NCBI GenBank assembly: GCA_002722175.1
Contig: PBKU01000056.1
Location: 1 to 40,021 of the forward strand
Source of the DNA: Magnetovibrio sp.
GTDB taxonomy: Bacteria; Pseudomonadota; Alphaproteobacteria; Rhodospirillales; Casp-alpha2
DNA length: 40,021 bases
Direction: 5' to 3'
Numbering within the stretch: the stretch's first letter is position 1; every line of letters starts with the position of its first letter. The translations under genes and the position numbers were made by a program. Below, piece after piece: positions 17,474-25,760 of the stretch. Below the pieces are notes generated by a model. That model made no database searches. It was given only the letters and a program-made list of their open reading frames with translations, and was not told the origin of the DNA.

Positions 17474-19270
17474 TTATTTTAGATGACTTTCTTCTAGTAA
17501 GTTTAGCGCGGCATCTCCATTTATGAGGAGTTCAGATAACATTGGTGCCTCAACTAAGCAGTGGTCAGCAAAAAATCTACAGGATAATAGTTTTGAATTG
17601 AGAAACGTCACTTTAGTTGGGTTTTTGTCTTTATTTTGTTCAGCCGCCATTGCAGCTTTGCCCATTAACCAACCTCCGGCAACTATTCCCAATAGCTTTA
17701 GATAATGTACAGCGCTTCCAGAAACATAGTCAGGGTTTTCAATGAACGTTTTTGCTATCCAGTCTGTGGATCTGGTCAATTCTTTTATCGCGATTTTTAA
17801 GTTTTTGCAGAGGATTAATGTATGTTCAGAGCGTGCGATGGATGAAGCGTCAATAAAAATAATGATTTCGTCAACAAGGTTATAAACTTCACGTCCCTTG
17901 TCCCGGGCAACCTTTCTGCCGACCAAGTCATTTGCTTGGATACCGTTTGTTCCTTCATATATTTGACTGATACGAGCATCCCTAAGATGTTGAGCTGCTC
18001 CTGTTTCTTCAATATATCCCATGCCACCATGTATTTGAATGCCAGTGGAAGCAGCTTCAAAACCGTTATCTGTGCTCCAAGCTTTTACCACTGGGGTTAA
18101 TAGGTCAACCCGAGCTTGGGCAGCATTACGTTTTGGGCCTAGGGGGTGATGGGTAGCAGTGTCTATCCGGTTTGCAACGTAGTACGCGAGTGCTCGTGTC
18201 GCTTCTGCCTTTACTTTCATCGAAAGAAGCATTCGTTTGACGTCGGGATGGTGGACTATGTTAACACCTTTCTCTCTTCTTTGCCCTGGTAAACGGCCTT
18301 GAACTCGCTCAAAAGAATAGTTCCTTGCTTGCTGATATGCTCTTTCAGCGATAGCAACACCTTGCAGACCAACGGTTAAACGAGCGTTATTCATCATTGT
18401 GAAAATATACTCTATACCGTGGTGTTTTTTTCCTATTAGGAAGCCAATGGCCCCGTCATTTTCTCCGTATACCATTACAGCAGTTGGGCTCGCATTTATA
18501 CCAAGCTTATGCTCAATAGATGCGCAACGGATATCATTGCGTTGACCAACTCCACCGGAAGGGTTTTGTAGGAATTTTGGAACCAAGAAAAGCGAGAGGC
18601 CTTTTATGCCTTCAGGTGCGTCAGGCAACCGAGCTAGAACCATATGGATAATATTATCAGCTAAGTCATGGTCCCCATATGTAACATAGATTTTCTGGCC
18701 AAAAATCCTATATTTTTGATCAAAAGGAAGAGCTTTAGTGCTTATAAGTGAAAGGTCACTTCCTGCTTGCGGCTCCGTCAGATTCATTGTCCCAGTCCAT
18801 TTACCTGATACTAGGTTTGGTAAATACTTTGCTTTTAGATCTGCTGAGCCATGGACTTGAAGCAGCTCCACTGCACCTTGGGTAAGAAGTGGGCACAGAC
18901 CAAATGCCATATTGGCTGAATACCAAATCTCTGAGAGCGCTGTTCCTACTAACGACGGAAGCCCCTGGCCACCAAGTTCCGTTGGAAAAGAGGCTCCATT
19001 CCAACCGTTTTCAACAAATTGATAATAGGCATCCTTAAAGCCTTCAGGGCTGTGCACCAAACCGTTTTGAAAAGTGCAGCCATTGATGTCACCAGTTTGA
19101 TTTAGTGGGGCAAGTACCGCTGATCCAAGCTTGTTTGCTTCCTCTAAAATAGTTTCTGTTAAGTCTGGTGACATTGAATTAAAAGCGGGTAGATCGAACA
19201 CTTCTTTAAGTTCCGCAATTTCGTTCATTACAAAAAGCATTTCATCAATTGGGGCAGAATAAGGGATCAT
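17474..19270 (-). CDS. Acyl-CoA dehydrogenase with C-terminal extension (DmdC-like)
   Basis: This FAD enzyme removes two hydrogens from an acyl-CoA. The ATG at 19270 follows GGAGA at seven bases; an in-frame TTG lies five codons earlier. Of 598 residues, the N-terminal helical domain, the central FAD-binding barrel (WTGTMNLTEPQAGSDL) and the C-terminal helical domain are all present, with the catalytic Glu439 in YEGTNGIQANDL. An extra domain of about 120 residues closes the protein. This long architecture is shared by 3-methylmercaptopropionyl-CoA dehydrogenase (DmdC) of marine DMSP degradation and by other fatty acyl-CoA enzymes. No dmdB or dmdD is near, so substrate is open. It stands alone, upstream of lptF. 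Confidence 0.85.
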   Translation of the reverse strand: MIPYSAPIDEMLFVMNEIAELKEVFDLPAFNSMSPDLTETILEEANKLGSAVLAPLNQTGDINGCTFQNGLVHSPEGFKDAYYQFVENGWNGASFPTELGGQGLPSLVGTALSEIWYSANMAFGLCPLLTQGAVELLQVHGSADLKAKYLPNLVSGKWTGTMNLTEPQAGSDLSLISTKALPFDQKYRIFGQKIYVTYGDHDLADNIIHMVLARLPDAPEGIKGLSLFLVPKFLQNPSGGVGQRNDIRCASIEHKLGINASPTAVMVYGENDGAIGFLIGKKHHGIEYIFTMMNNARLTVGLQGVAIAERAYQQARNYSFERVQGRLPGQRREKGVNIVHHPDVKRMLLSMKVKAEATRALAYYVANRIDTATHHPLGPKRNAAQARVDLLTPVVKAWSTDNGFEAASTGIQIHGGMGYIEETGAAQHLRDARISQIYEGTNGIQANDLVGRKVARDKGREVYNLVDEIIIFIDASSIARSEHTLILCKNLKIAIKELTRSTDWIAKTFIENPDYVSGSAVHYLKLLGIVAGGWLMGKAAMAAEQNKDKNPTKVTFLNSKLLSCRFFADHCLVEAPMLSELLINGDAALNLLEESHLK

Positions 19271-19336
19271 TAAATTTGTCTCCAAACATATTACTGTCTA
19301 TGCTAAGGGGAGTAAGACCTTTCTCCCAAGAAAAAA

Positions 19337-20110
19337 TTAGGGTTGGGGGCGGGTAAAAACCGGTGAATCTTTAGAAGATAGTTCAGGCCGGTATTTGTAA
19401 CCTCCATAAGAGAAGTCTTTTATTCCGTCCGACCGATCAACTCGTTCTTTTACAAGAAAACGTGCCATCATTCCGCGAGCACGCTTAGCAAATATCGAAA
19501 GTGTGCGTTCTTGCCCATTTTTTATTTCTTTGAAAATAGGAGTGACAATTGGGTTAGCCACCTTCTCGATATTTACGGATTTAAAATATTCTTGTGAAGC
19601 GATATTTACTATTGTTTTGTCTGAATGGTCGTAGAGTGTACTATTAATGTCGGGCGTAATCCGTTTATTCCAAAAGTCGTACAAATTGTTAAAGCCATCA
19701 GGTTTAAACCGAGCTCCCATTTCAAGTCGATATGGTTGAATTAGATCTAGTGGGCGAAGTACACCATAAAGCCCTGATAAGATTCGCAAATGTTTTTGGG
19801 CGAAGCCTAAATCACGTTCGGAAAGCGTTGAAGCATCTAGGCCGACGTATGTATCTCCTTTAAATACATGTATCGCCTGTTGAGCGTTTGATAAATCAAA
19901 AGGTGACTGAAATGCTTGAAACCTAGCATAGTTTAGGTCCGCAAGCTTTTCACTTAAATTCATGGTTTCTGCAATTTGGCCTCTACTCAAACTACGTGCC
20001 TTCTTAACTAGTATTTTTGACGCTTTTAGAAGACTAGGCTGAGAAAAAGTTTTAGTGCATGGTAATTCTTCAAAAGAAAGCTTTTTTGCAGGCGATAAAA
20101 GTGAGAGCAT
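19337..20110 (-). CDS. yaaA: Peroxide stress protein YaaA
   Basis: YaaA (UPF0246/DUF328) lowers free iron and protects DNA under hydrogen peroxide stress in E. coli, and the E. coli protein binds DNA. The 257-residue product matches the family throughout: LLSPAKKL at the start, the FKGDTYVGLDA segment, HLRILSGLYGVLRPLDLIQPYRLEMG (split across residues about 111-136), and NIASQEYFKSV. The C-terminal AKRARGMMARFL is the usual basic helix. It lies 66 bases upstream of the acyl-CoA dehydrogenase on the same strand. No OxyR site was recognised. Confidence 0.93.
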   Translation of the reverse strand: MLSLLSPAKKLSFEELPCTKTFSQPSLLKASKILVKKARSLSRGQIAETMNLSEKLADLNYARFQAFQSPFDLSNAQQAIHVFKGDTYVGLDASTLSERDLGFAQKHLRILSGLYGVLRPLDLIQPYRLEMGARFKPDGFNNLYDFWNKRITPDINSTLYDHSDKTIVNIASQEYFKSVNIEKVANPIVTPIFKEIKNGQERTLSIFAKRARGMMARFLVKERVDRSDGIKDFSYGGYKYRPELSSKDSPVFTRPQP

Positions 20111-20193
20111 TTATCTATTCCCTGATTTCGTAAATACAACTACCTTTGTAATGCATAGAGCTACCCTACAATATAGGGAGTTATCTAATATAT

Positions 20194-20223
20194 GATATAA
20201 GAGTTTCCCTATACACATGGCAA
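20194..20223 (-). promoter_or_regulatory. Possible promoter for yaaA
   Basis: On the minus strand TTGCCA (20218-20223) and TATATC (20194-20199) are 18 bases apart, a weak sigma-70 match about 85 bases before the yaaA start. The hairpin at 20164-20178 would then lie in the leader. The -10 matches four of six positions only, so this is tentative. Confidence 0.2.
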
Positions 20224-20524
20224 CCTAAGAAATTAAGAAAATTTATTTTTTCAAAAATGTATTGGCTAAAGTGTAACTTCAGAATAATTTTAGAGAGAGT
20301 TAGAAAGTGACGAGTTTTCCAGAAATCGTCGGATATCCGCTCAGAGTTTTTACGCGCAAGTTAAGGAAACTAAATAGTACGAGTTATTTGTAATTTTGAA
20401 TAATTACATCTGATACCTACCCTGATGTATAGAGTTTGATATAGTAGTTTTTTAATAAATAGTATTTCGTAAAGGTTCAAAGGGCTATATTGTGGGGAAC
20501 AATTAGATCGCACAGATGTTTGTT

Positions 20525-20539
20525 TGCGCTTTTAGCGCA
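20525..20539 (-). terminator. Hairpin after the FAD-linked dehydrogenase
   Basis: TGCGCT-TTT-AGCGCA makes a 6-bp stem with a 3-base loop about 55 bases past the dehydrogenase stop (minus-strand transcript). It is the most GC-rich hairpin of this gap, but no U-run follows, so it may stabilise a 3' end and need not terminate by itself. Confidence 0.25.
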
Positions 20540-20592
20540 GTGGACATAATTTTTTCTTGATTCTGAATGCGAATACCTAGTTTTCATTTGCT

Positions 20593-21993
20593 TTAGAGAA
20601 GTTTTCCAGGGTTCATAATATCACTAGGATCAAGCATTTTTTTCAACATTTTCATAAGCTCAACTTCTTCATTTGAACGGTATCGTGTTAATTCATTTTT
20701 CTTTAGAAGTCCGATGCCATGTTCGGCTGAAAAGGACCCTTCTAATTTTTGTACGATAGTGTTAATTTTTTCTACAAGTACATTACGTTTTTCTAGATAC
20801 GTGTTTTTCTCCATATTTGTTGGTTGGCTTAAATTATAATGTATATTTCCATCTCCTATATGACCAAAAGATATGTGCCTAATATTAGGAACTATTTGAC
20901 TTGTAGCTTGGTCGGCTTCTTCAATAAATTTTTGGACATTTGATATAGGAACCGAAATATCATTTTTAATCGATGCCCCTTTAAAGTTTTGCGCTTCAGG
21001 AATTGTTTCACGAATTCGCCAAAAATTAGACCTCTGTTCAATGCTTTTTGCAAGTACTGCATTGAGTATAGTACCGTCGGCAATGGCATCTGAAAGAATT
21101 GATTCCATGGTGAGGGCAAGCTCATTGTTTTGATTTGAGCTTGTTAGCTCTACTAGAACAAAATTGGGGTAGAAAGCTGAGAATGGATACCGGTTGCCTT
21201 TTATGCTATTGGTTGCGATTTCAACCGATAAGGAATTCATATATTCAAAAACAGAAAGAGTTTCGCCTGCAAATTTACTAAATTTAAGGAAAAGCTTGAT
21301 AATTTTTTCAATAGATTTTGCAGCAACAAATGCGGTTGAAATTTGTTGCGGTTTTGGAAACAATTTTAATATACATCGCGTTATTATACCTAATGTGCCT
21401 TCACTTCCTATAAAAAGGTGCTTTAGGTCATAGCCTGTATTATCTTTTTTGAGGCTTCGGAGCCCATTCCATATTTTCCCATTAGGTAACACGACTTCTA
21501 AACCAACGACTAAGTCACGAATATTTCCATAACGCACCACATGTACCCCACCGGCATTTGTAGCAAGATTTCCGCCAATTAAGCAGCTTTCTTCAGATGC
21601 AAGACTCAGTGGAAAAATACGGTCAACCGAGTCTGCCGCTGTTTGAACGTTTTTTAAAATTGTACCGCTTTCACAAGTGAGAGTAGAATTTGATACATTA
21701 ACGTTAAGTATTTTGTCCATTCTGTCTAAGCTAAGGATAATTCCACCAGATGGCACACCCCCTCCGACGAGTCCAGTATTTCCGGACTGAGGAGTTATAG
21801 GTATACTCTGATTGTTGCAGATCTTAACGATGCTCGATACATCATCAACTGAATTTGGTCGAACGATCAGATCACAACTCCCGCGCCAGTATCCGCGCCA
21901 TTCAGTAAGATACTTTTCTTGATCAAGCTTTTTTTCAACTACCCCTGTAGGGCCAACAATATTTCGAATTTTCTGGTATGCAGAGTTAGTCAT
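20593..21993 (-). CDS. FAD-binding 2-hydroxyacid dehydrogenase (D-lactate / D-2-hydroxyglutarate type)
   Basis: This is a VAO/PCMH-fold flavoenzyme oxidising a D-2-hydroxyacid. The 466-residue product has the FAD-binding half first (PQSGNTGLVGGGVP at about 68-81, then LATNAGGVHVVRYG and GSEGTLGIIT), and the substrate domain after residue 240, with the metal-site motif GHIGDGNIHYN (about 375-385) and the C-terminal EHGIGLLKK. These match the GlcD/D2HGDH/Dld2 group. D-2-hydroxyglutarate dehydrogenase is my first guess because the protein stands alone, without the GlcE and GlcF subunits of glycolate oxidase. It has large intergenic gaps on both sides and was probably transcribed as a single gene. 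Confidence 0.85.
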   Translation of the reverse strand: MTNSAYQKIRNIVGPTGVVEKKLDQEKYLTEWRGYWRGSCDLIVRPNSVDDVSSIVKICNNQSIPITPQSGNTGLVGGGVPSGGIILSLDRMDKILNVNVSNSTLTCESGTILKNVQTAADSVDRIFPLSLASEESCLIGGNLATNAGGVHVVRYGNIRDLVVGLEVVLPNGKIWNGLRSLKKDNTGYDLKHLFIGSEGTLGIITRCILKLFPKPQQISTAFVAAKSIEKIIKLFLKFSKFAGETLSVFEYMNSLSVEIATNSIKGNRYPFSAFYPNFVLVELTSSNQNNELALTMESILSDAIADGTILNAVLAKSIEQRSNFWRIRETIPEAQNFKGASIKNDISVPISNVQKFIEEADQATSQIVPNIRHISFGHIGDGNIHYNLSQPTNMEKNTYLEKRNVLVEKINTIVQKLEGSFSAEHGIGLLKKNELTRYRSNEEVELMKMLKKMLDPSDIMNPGKLL

Positions 21994-22269
21994 CTGAATA
22001 TCTAAATCGCCAATCCAATAGTTTTATGACACCAATTTAATATGCGGGCTATATATTTTGAATGGAAGTGTACAACAAAAATCCTATTTTCAACTATTAC
22101 GGAAACAAACAGATTCTTCCCCTTTAAAAACTCAAAAAAAGAAATTCAATGTTTTTATCTGTTTAAGACCTCATTGTCTCGTCTAAAACATTTAATTTTG
22201 CACTCGACATATGAGCGTGACAAAAACTCTGTGTTATTTCTAAAACTAGTATTTTTATAGGTTGGTTTG

Positions 22270-23256
22270 CTAACTACTAGAAGGCAAAAAACCTGACGCT
22301 GCTCGATACAAACGATCATTAATCGCCTCGCCGAGGCCTATGTTTGGTATTGACATTACAGCAATTCCAGAAGCTTTATCGTCATCAAGTGCATGGAGCA
22401 TCGCAAAGAGATTCCCAGCTGCTTCAATTAAGTTGCCTGTTGCACTTAAATTAGCACTGGCAGTGTTGGGAGCATTAGGGCCAAAGGCCAATAATAATTC
22501 TCCTGGCCTTTTGTCTGAAGCATGCATACGTAGAGGTATAGAAGGAGCATAGTGTTTTGCAAGCATTCCAGGAGCCTTGGGTTTTGAAGAGAATTTTTGT
22601 GACAAACTGATTTTGTTTATCACTTTTTCTATGTCTGTTGTAACAATTCCACCCGGACGAAGGAGTGCAGCTTGGGTGCTTGATAAATCTATTACAGTAG
22701 ATTCTATTCCGATTTTACATTGCCCAGCATCTAAAACGAGAGCGGGCCCACCTTTGTCGACGTTAGGTAGAGAGCTTATGACATGCATAGCATGCGTTGG
22801 GCTAATTGAACTAGAATGATTAGCACTAGGGGCTGCGATTGGACATTTTGATTCTTTTATTAGTTTAAGAGCAATAGGATGTGCAGGGATCCTAATAGCA
22901 ATAGTATTAAGCCCTGCGCTTGCTAGCAGTGATACCTTGCAATATTTTTGTCGTGGCAAAACTAGTGTTAGCGCACCCGGCCAAAATGCCTTAGCAAGTT
23001 TTTCTGCTCGGTCATCAAAGATTGATATTGTTCGTGCTGTTTCAATATTATGGGTATGCACAATGAGTGGATTGAAGGCGGGGCGTTTTTTTACTGAAAA
23101 GATTGTTGCTACCGCTTGTTCATTGGTAGCATCACCTCCTAAACCGTAAACAGTTTCTGTTGGAAATACTACTAGCTTACCGTTTCGAAGCAAAATGGAT
23201 GCTTCCTTAATAGTTTCTGATGTTGCCACTTTTATATTATGACCAATAGAGTTCAC
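22270..23256 (-). CDS. tsaC: L-threonylcarbamoyladenylate synthase (Sua5 type)
   Basis: This enzyme makes threonylcarbamoyl-AMP from threonine, bicarbonate and ATP, the first step of the t6A37 modification in ANN-decoding tRNAs. The 328-residue product has the TsaC/YrdC core with FPTETVYGLGGDA (31-43), the KKRPAFNPL motif (56-64) and APSANHSSSISPTHA, followed by a linker and the extra Sua5 domain beginning at PGMLAKHYAPSIP. That second domain makes it the long Sua5 form and not the short E. coli TsaC. Start is a GTG with no clear ribosome site, 12 bases after the cysQ stop, suggesting coupling to cysQ. Confidence 0.94.
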   Translation of the reverse strand: MNSIGHNIKVATSETIKEASILLRNGKLVVFPTETVYGLGGDATNEQAVATIFSVKKRPAFNPLIVHTHNIETARTISIFDDRAEKLAKAFWPGALTLVLPRQKYCKVSLLASAGLNTIAIRIPAHPIALKLIKESKCPIAAPSANHSSSISPTHAMHVISSLPNVDKGGPALVLDAGQCKIGIESTVIDLSSTQAALLRPGGIVTTDIEKVINKISLSQKFSSKPKAPGMLAKHYAPSIPLRMHASDKRPGELLLAFGPNAPNTASANLSATGNLIEAAGNLFAMLHALDDDKASGIAVMSIPNIGLGEAINDRLYRAASGFLPSSS

Positions 23257-23268
23257 GATGAAATATTT

Positions 23269-24063
23269 TCACTTATTTATAAATTGTTCGCAATCTGGAG
23301 ATAGAGCGATAAAATAAGGATTTTTAAAATTATTTTTCCCGTATTTTAGTGGCGTGCCTGCAGTTGTTAAAACATTTCCTCCTGCAAATTTAAGAATTGC
23401 ATGCCCCGCTGCAGTGTCCCATTCCATTGTTGGTCCAAACCGCGGATAAATGTCTGCTGAACCCTCTGCAATCATGCAAAACTTTAATGACGAACCAGTA
23501 TTGGTTGTTTTCGCAAGATGGTAATTTTTTAAATAATCAACGCTCTTGGCGTTAGCATGACTGTTGCTCAGTACAGCAGTCAATCCGTTTTTAGGGGGTG
23601 TCCGAACAGAAATTGCTACACCGTCTTCATCACCCTTCTGAAGAAAAACACCGTCTTTAAATCCAATGTAAGAAATGTTTTTTGCTGGAGCATGTACAAT
23701 ACCCAGAATTGGTTCTTCATTATCGATTAGCGCTATATTGACAGTAAATTCGTTATTACGCTTGATAAACTCTTTTGTTCCATCAAGTGGGTCAACCAAC
23801 CAAAATGGTGTCTTTTCAATTTTTGGTATTTTTCCCTTTGAAATAGATTCTTCTGCTACGATTGGCCATTTTGATGTTATGCCTTCACGAATGGCGTGAA
23901 TTATGATTTCTTCTGCAATCTGGTCCGCTTTAGTCACTGGAGTGTGATCGGTTTTCAATACTGCCGTGAAACCTGTCTTATAAACTTTCATAATTTCATG
24001 CCCAGCCCTTTTAGCAATAAGAGATATTTCCTCGGCTGTACTAAGACCTATACCAATGACCAT
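23269..24063 (-). CDS. cysQ: 3'(2'),5'-bisphosphate nucleotidase CysQ
   Basis: CysQ hydrolyses the 3'-phosphate of PAP, a by-product of sulfate assimilation and ACP phosphopantetheinylation. The 264-residue protein belongs to the inositol monophosphatase fold: KTDHTPVTKADQIAE near 37-51, the metal ligands VAEES (69-73) and WLVDPLDGTKEF (88-99), and the C-terminal EWDTAAGHAIL motif. The segment RNNEFTVNIAL after the catalytic loop is characteristic of CysQ over other IMPases. AAGAAGG precedes the ATG. It pairs with tsaC as a two-gene unit; a 129-base gap separates it from the AmrB-AmrA gene upstream. Confidence 0.94.
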   Translation of the reverse strand: MVIGIGLSTAEEISLIAKRAGHEIMKVYKTGFTAVLKTDHTPVTKADQIAEEIIIHAIREGITSKWPIVAEESISKGKIPKIEKTPFWLVDPLDGTKEFIKRNNEFTVNIALIDNEEPILGIVHAPAKNISYIGFKDGVFLQKGDEDGVAISVRTPPKNGLTAVLSNSHANAKSVDYLKNYHLAKTTNTGSSLKFCMIAEGSADIYPRFGPTMEWDTAAGHAILKFAGGNVLTTAGTPLKYGKNNFKNPYFIALSPDCEQFINK

Positions 24064-24192
24064 TTAGCGACCTTCTTTTTGAAAACAAAATTAACTGATA
24101 CCGATTTATTTTCTCTAATCTATTTAGGTTAGAAAGAAAACCCCAAGGGTAAGTATATTTTTTTCCTATCTGCAGCTAATAGTATTGGAGGT

Positions 24193-25695
24193 TTATTTTT
24201 TCCAAAGCGATCCACTTAACGAAAGCTCCGAACTAGTCACTTCCTCTGTCACAAACCGCCATGCTTTAAAGTTGTTCGACCACTGGTCTGGGTTCATGCC
24301 AGCTTTCTTTTTTAGGTGAAGCAGAAATTGTTCTGGCTCAGGTATTTGCTCCCATACAGTAGGTAGAAAAAGGGCTCGGTGTGCCCCATCCTGAATAATT
24401 AATCCATCTTTTTTAGGCTGGAGTTGCTTTAAGAGATCCAACTGATCATTTATTCTAAAAGGAATATGTGATGACAACAATGAAATAGATATCTCTAGAT
24501 TTTTTACTTCGGATACAGAAACCCTTTTGAATCGAGGATCTTGGAATGCTGCTTTAAAGGCATTATTGACAATATCAGCAACAAGCGGTTGGTGCATTTG
24601 GAGCGACCCTATACAGCCACGAAGATTGCCAGTTAAGTATAACGTTACAAAAGAAGCTCCTTTTTGCCGCAGTCGCATTGGAAAACTCGAAATATCTAAG
24701 CTTGCTAACGTCCCTTTTTTCAGGCCAATTAAAATAGACTTTGCCGCTAATCGGACAAGTGTTTCTCCATGTTCTTCAAGCATATCTTTTGTTTCTGAAC
24801 AGAAATGATCTGCTTTTTGGGTGTTTGTTGATGCTTGCATTCTTCTATTTGATGTAGCTGGTCTCCTTTGTCGTTTCATTACTCGTCTTTTGTCTGTTAG
24901 TCTGTTTTCAAAAAATACCCAGGCACCATAACCTACCACTTTGTTTTTTGGGCCAGCAGTATCTCCAGAATTCCGGAGATCAACAGTCTTCACTTTCAAG
25001 CCGCGTGCTTTTGCAATATGCAACAGCCCCCCAATAGGGTAGCGTCCACAAGCACCATGGTCACGAATTTTTTCTGGCGCCATTTGTTCAATAGCGGAAC
25101 AAGTTTGACGATCAATATCTAGAGCCGTTTTATAGTCGAGATAATGGCTTAAATCTGAGCTAACAACGATAAATGTTTCAGGCCCACCCCATAATTGGTC
25201 TAGAACAGAGGCAACCACACTAGGTTTAGCTTGTCCAACAACAATTGGTACAAGCAGAAAGTTACCAAGTATTTCTTGTAAAAATGGCAAATGGACTTCC
25301 AAGCTATGCTCCATTGCATGCGCAGCATCACATAGTTGGACTTGTGGCAAAGATAGAATTTTTTGTTGTACACGTTTATCTACCGGAATGTCACCTAACG
25401 GAGTTTGAAAAAAATCGGCGGAAGATATAGCAAGGCCTCTCACTGGAACACGATGACATGGTCCTAGGAGAATTACTCGGGATATATTGTGTGCGATAGT
25501 TTCTAAGTGTACGTAAGCTGAGGCTGCAACTGATCCTGAATATACATATCCTGCATGGGGAGCAATAATAGCTTTAGGTTTCAATATCTTGGTTGTTTTT
25601 TTCCCAAGCAGGAATTTTTCGATACCTGAACGAAGTTCATTGGTAGTGTAGGGATAGAACGTACCGGCTACTGCTGCTTCTCTAACTGAACCCAT
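24193..25695 (-). CDS. amrB: Fused Memo (AmrB) and AMMECR1 (AmrA) protein of the AmmeMemoRadiSam system
   Basis: Two protein families usually encoded separately are joined here in 500 residues. Residues 1-265 are Memo-like: REAAVAGTFYP, APHAGYVYSG, LLGPCHR, DLSHY. The residues equivalent to the metal site of human MEMO1 are all present (His47, His81, Asp181, His184, Cys216). Residues about 266-300 form a strongly basic linker (DKRRVMKRQRRPATSNRR). Residues 310-500 are AMMECR1-like, with the invariant LRGCIGS at 358-364 and DPRFKRV. The system's product and substrate are unknown. It is divergent from the radical SAM gene, with 65 bases between starts. The frame is continuous through the junction. 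Domain calls are confident; cellular role is not. Confidence 0.92.
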   Translation of the reverse strand: MGSVREAAVAGTFYPYTTNELRSGIEKFLLGKKTTKILKPKAIIAPHAGYVYSGSVAASAYVHLETIAHNISRVILLGPCHRVPVRGLAISSADFFQTPLGDIPVDKRVQQKILSLPQVQLCDAAHAMEHSLEVHLPFLQEILGNFLLVPIVVGQAKPSVVASVLDQLWGGPETFIVVSSDLSHYLDYKTALDIDRQTCSAIEQMAPEKIRDHGACGRYPIGGLLHIAKARGLKVKTVDLRNSGDTAGPKNKVVGYGAWVFFENRLTDKRRVMKRQRRPATSNRRMQASTNTQKADHFCSETKDMLEEHGETLVRLAAKSILIGLKKGTLASLDISSFPMRLRQKGASFVTLYLTGNLRGCIGSLQMHQPLVADIVNNAFKAAFQDPRFKRVSVSEVKNLEISISLLSSHIPFRINDQLDLLKQLQPKKDGLIIQDGAHRALFLPTVWEQIPEPEQFLLHLKKKAGMNPDQWSNNFKAWRFVTEEVTSSELSLSGSLWKK

Positions 25696-25760
25696 TTTAA
25701 TTCTTTCATTTAGGTATAGATTAGTTTGTACTATTGTACTCTAAGATTTGGGGTAAGGCT

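Larger units (their letters stand above)
20111..20592. other. AT-rich intergenic region of 482 bases
   Basis: No gene recognised. It separates yaaA from the FAD-linked dehydrogenase, both on the minus strand. It holds the probable yaaA promoter area on its left side and the 3' end of the dehydrogenase transcript on its right. A small hairpin CCCTA-CAATA-TAGGG lies at 20164-20178, and TGCGCT-TTT-AGCGCA at 20525-20539. A 28-codon GTG frame starts at 20307 but has no support. No tRNA-like fold was seen. Confidence 0.5.

Noticed and set aside
17447-20265. Shared 14-mer AAAAATGTATTGGC in two gaps (near 17448 and 20252)
   Set aside because: A few 14-base repeats are expected by chance in 40 kb of AT-rich DNA, and flanking sequence does not match.
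20307-20393. 28-codon GTG frame in the 482-base gap
   Set aside because: Only a loose GAGAG upstream and no recognisable product; length is within chance for open frames.
22042-22260. 72-codon plus-strand frame in the gap between the FAD-linked dehydrogenase and tsaC
   Set aside because: No ribosome site before the ATG, composition driven by AT-richness, and no family pattern in the product; likely a chance frame.
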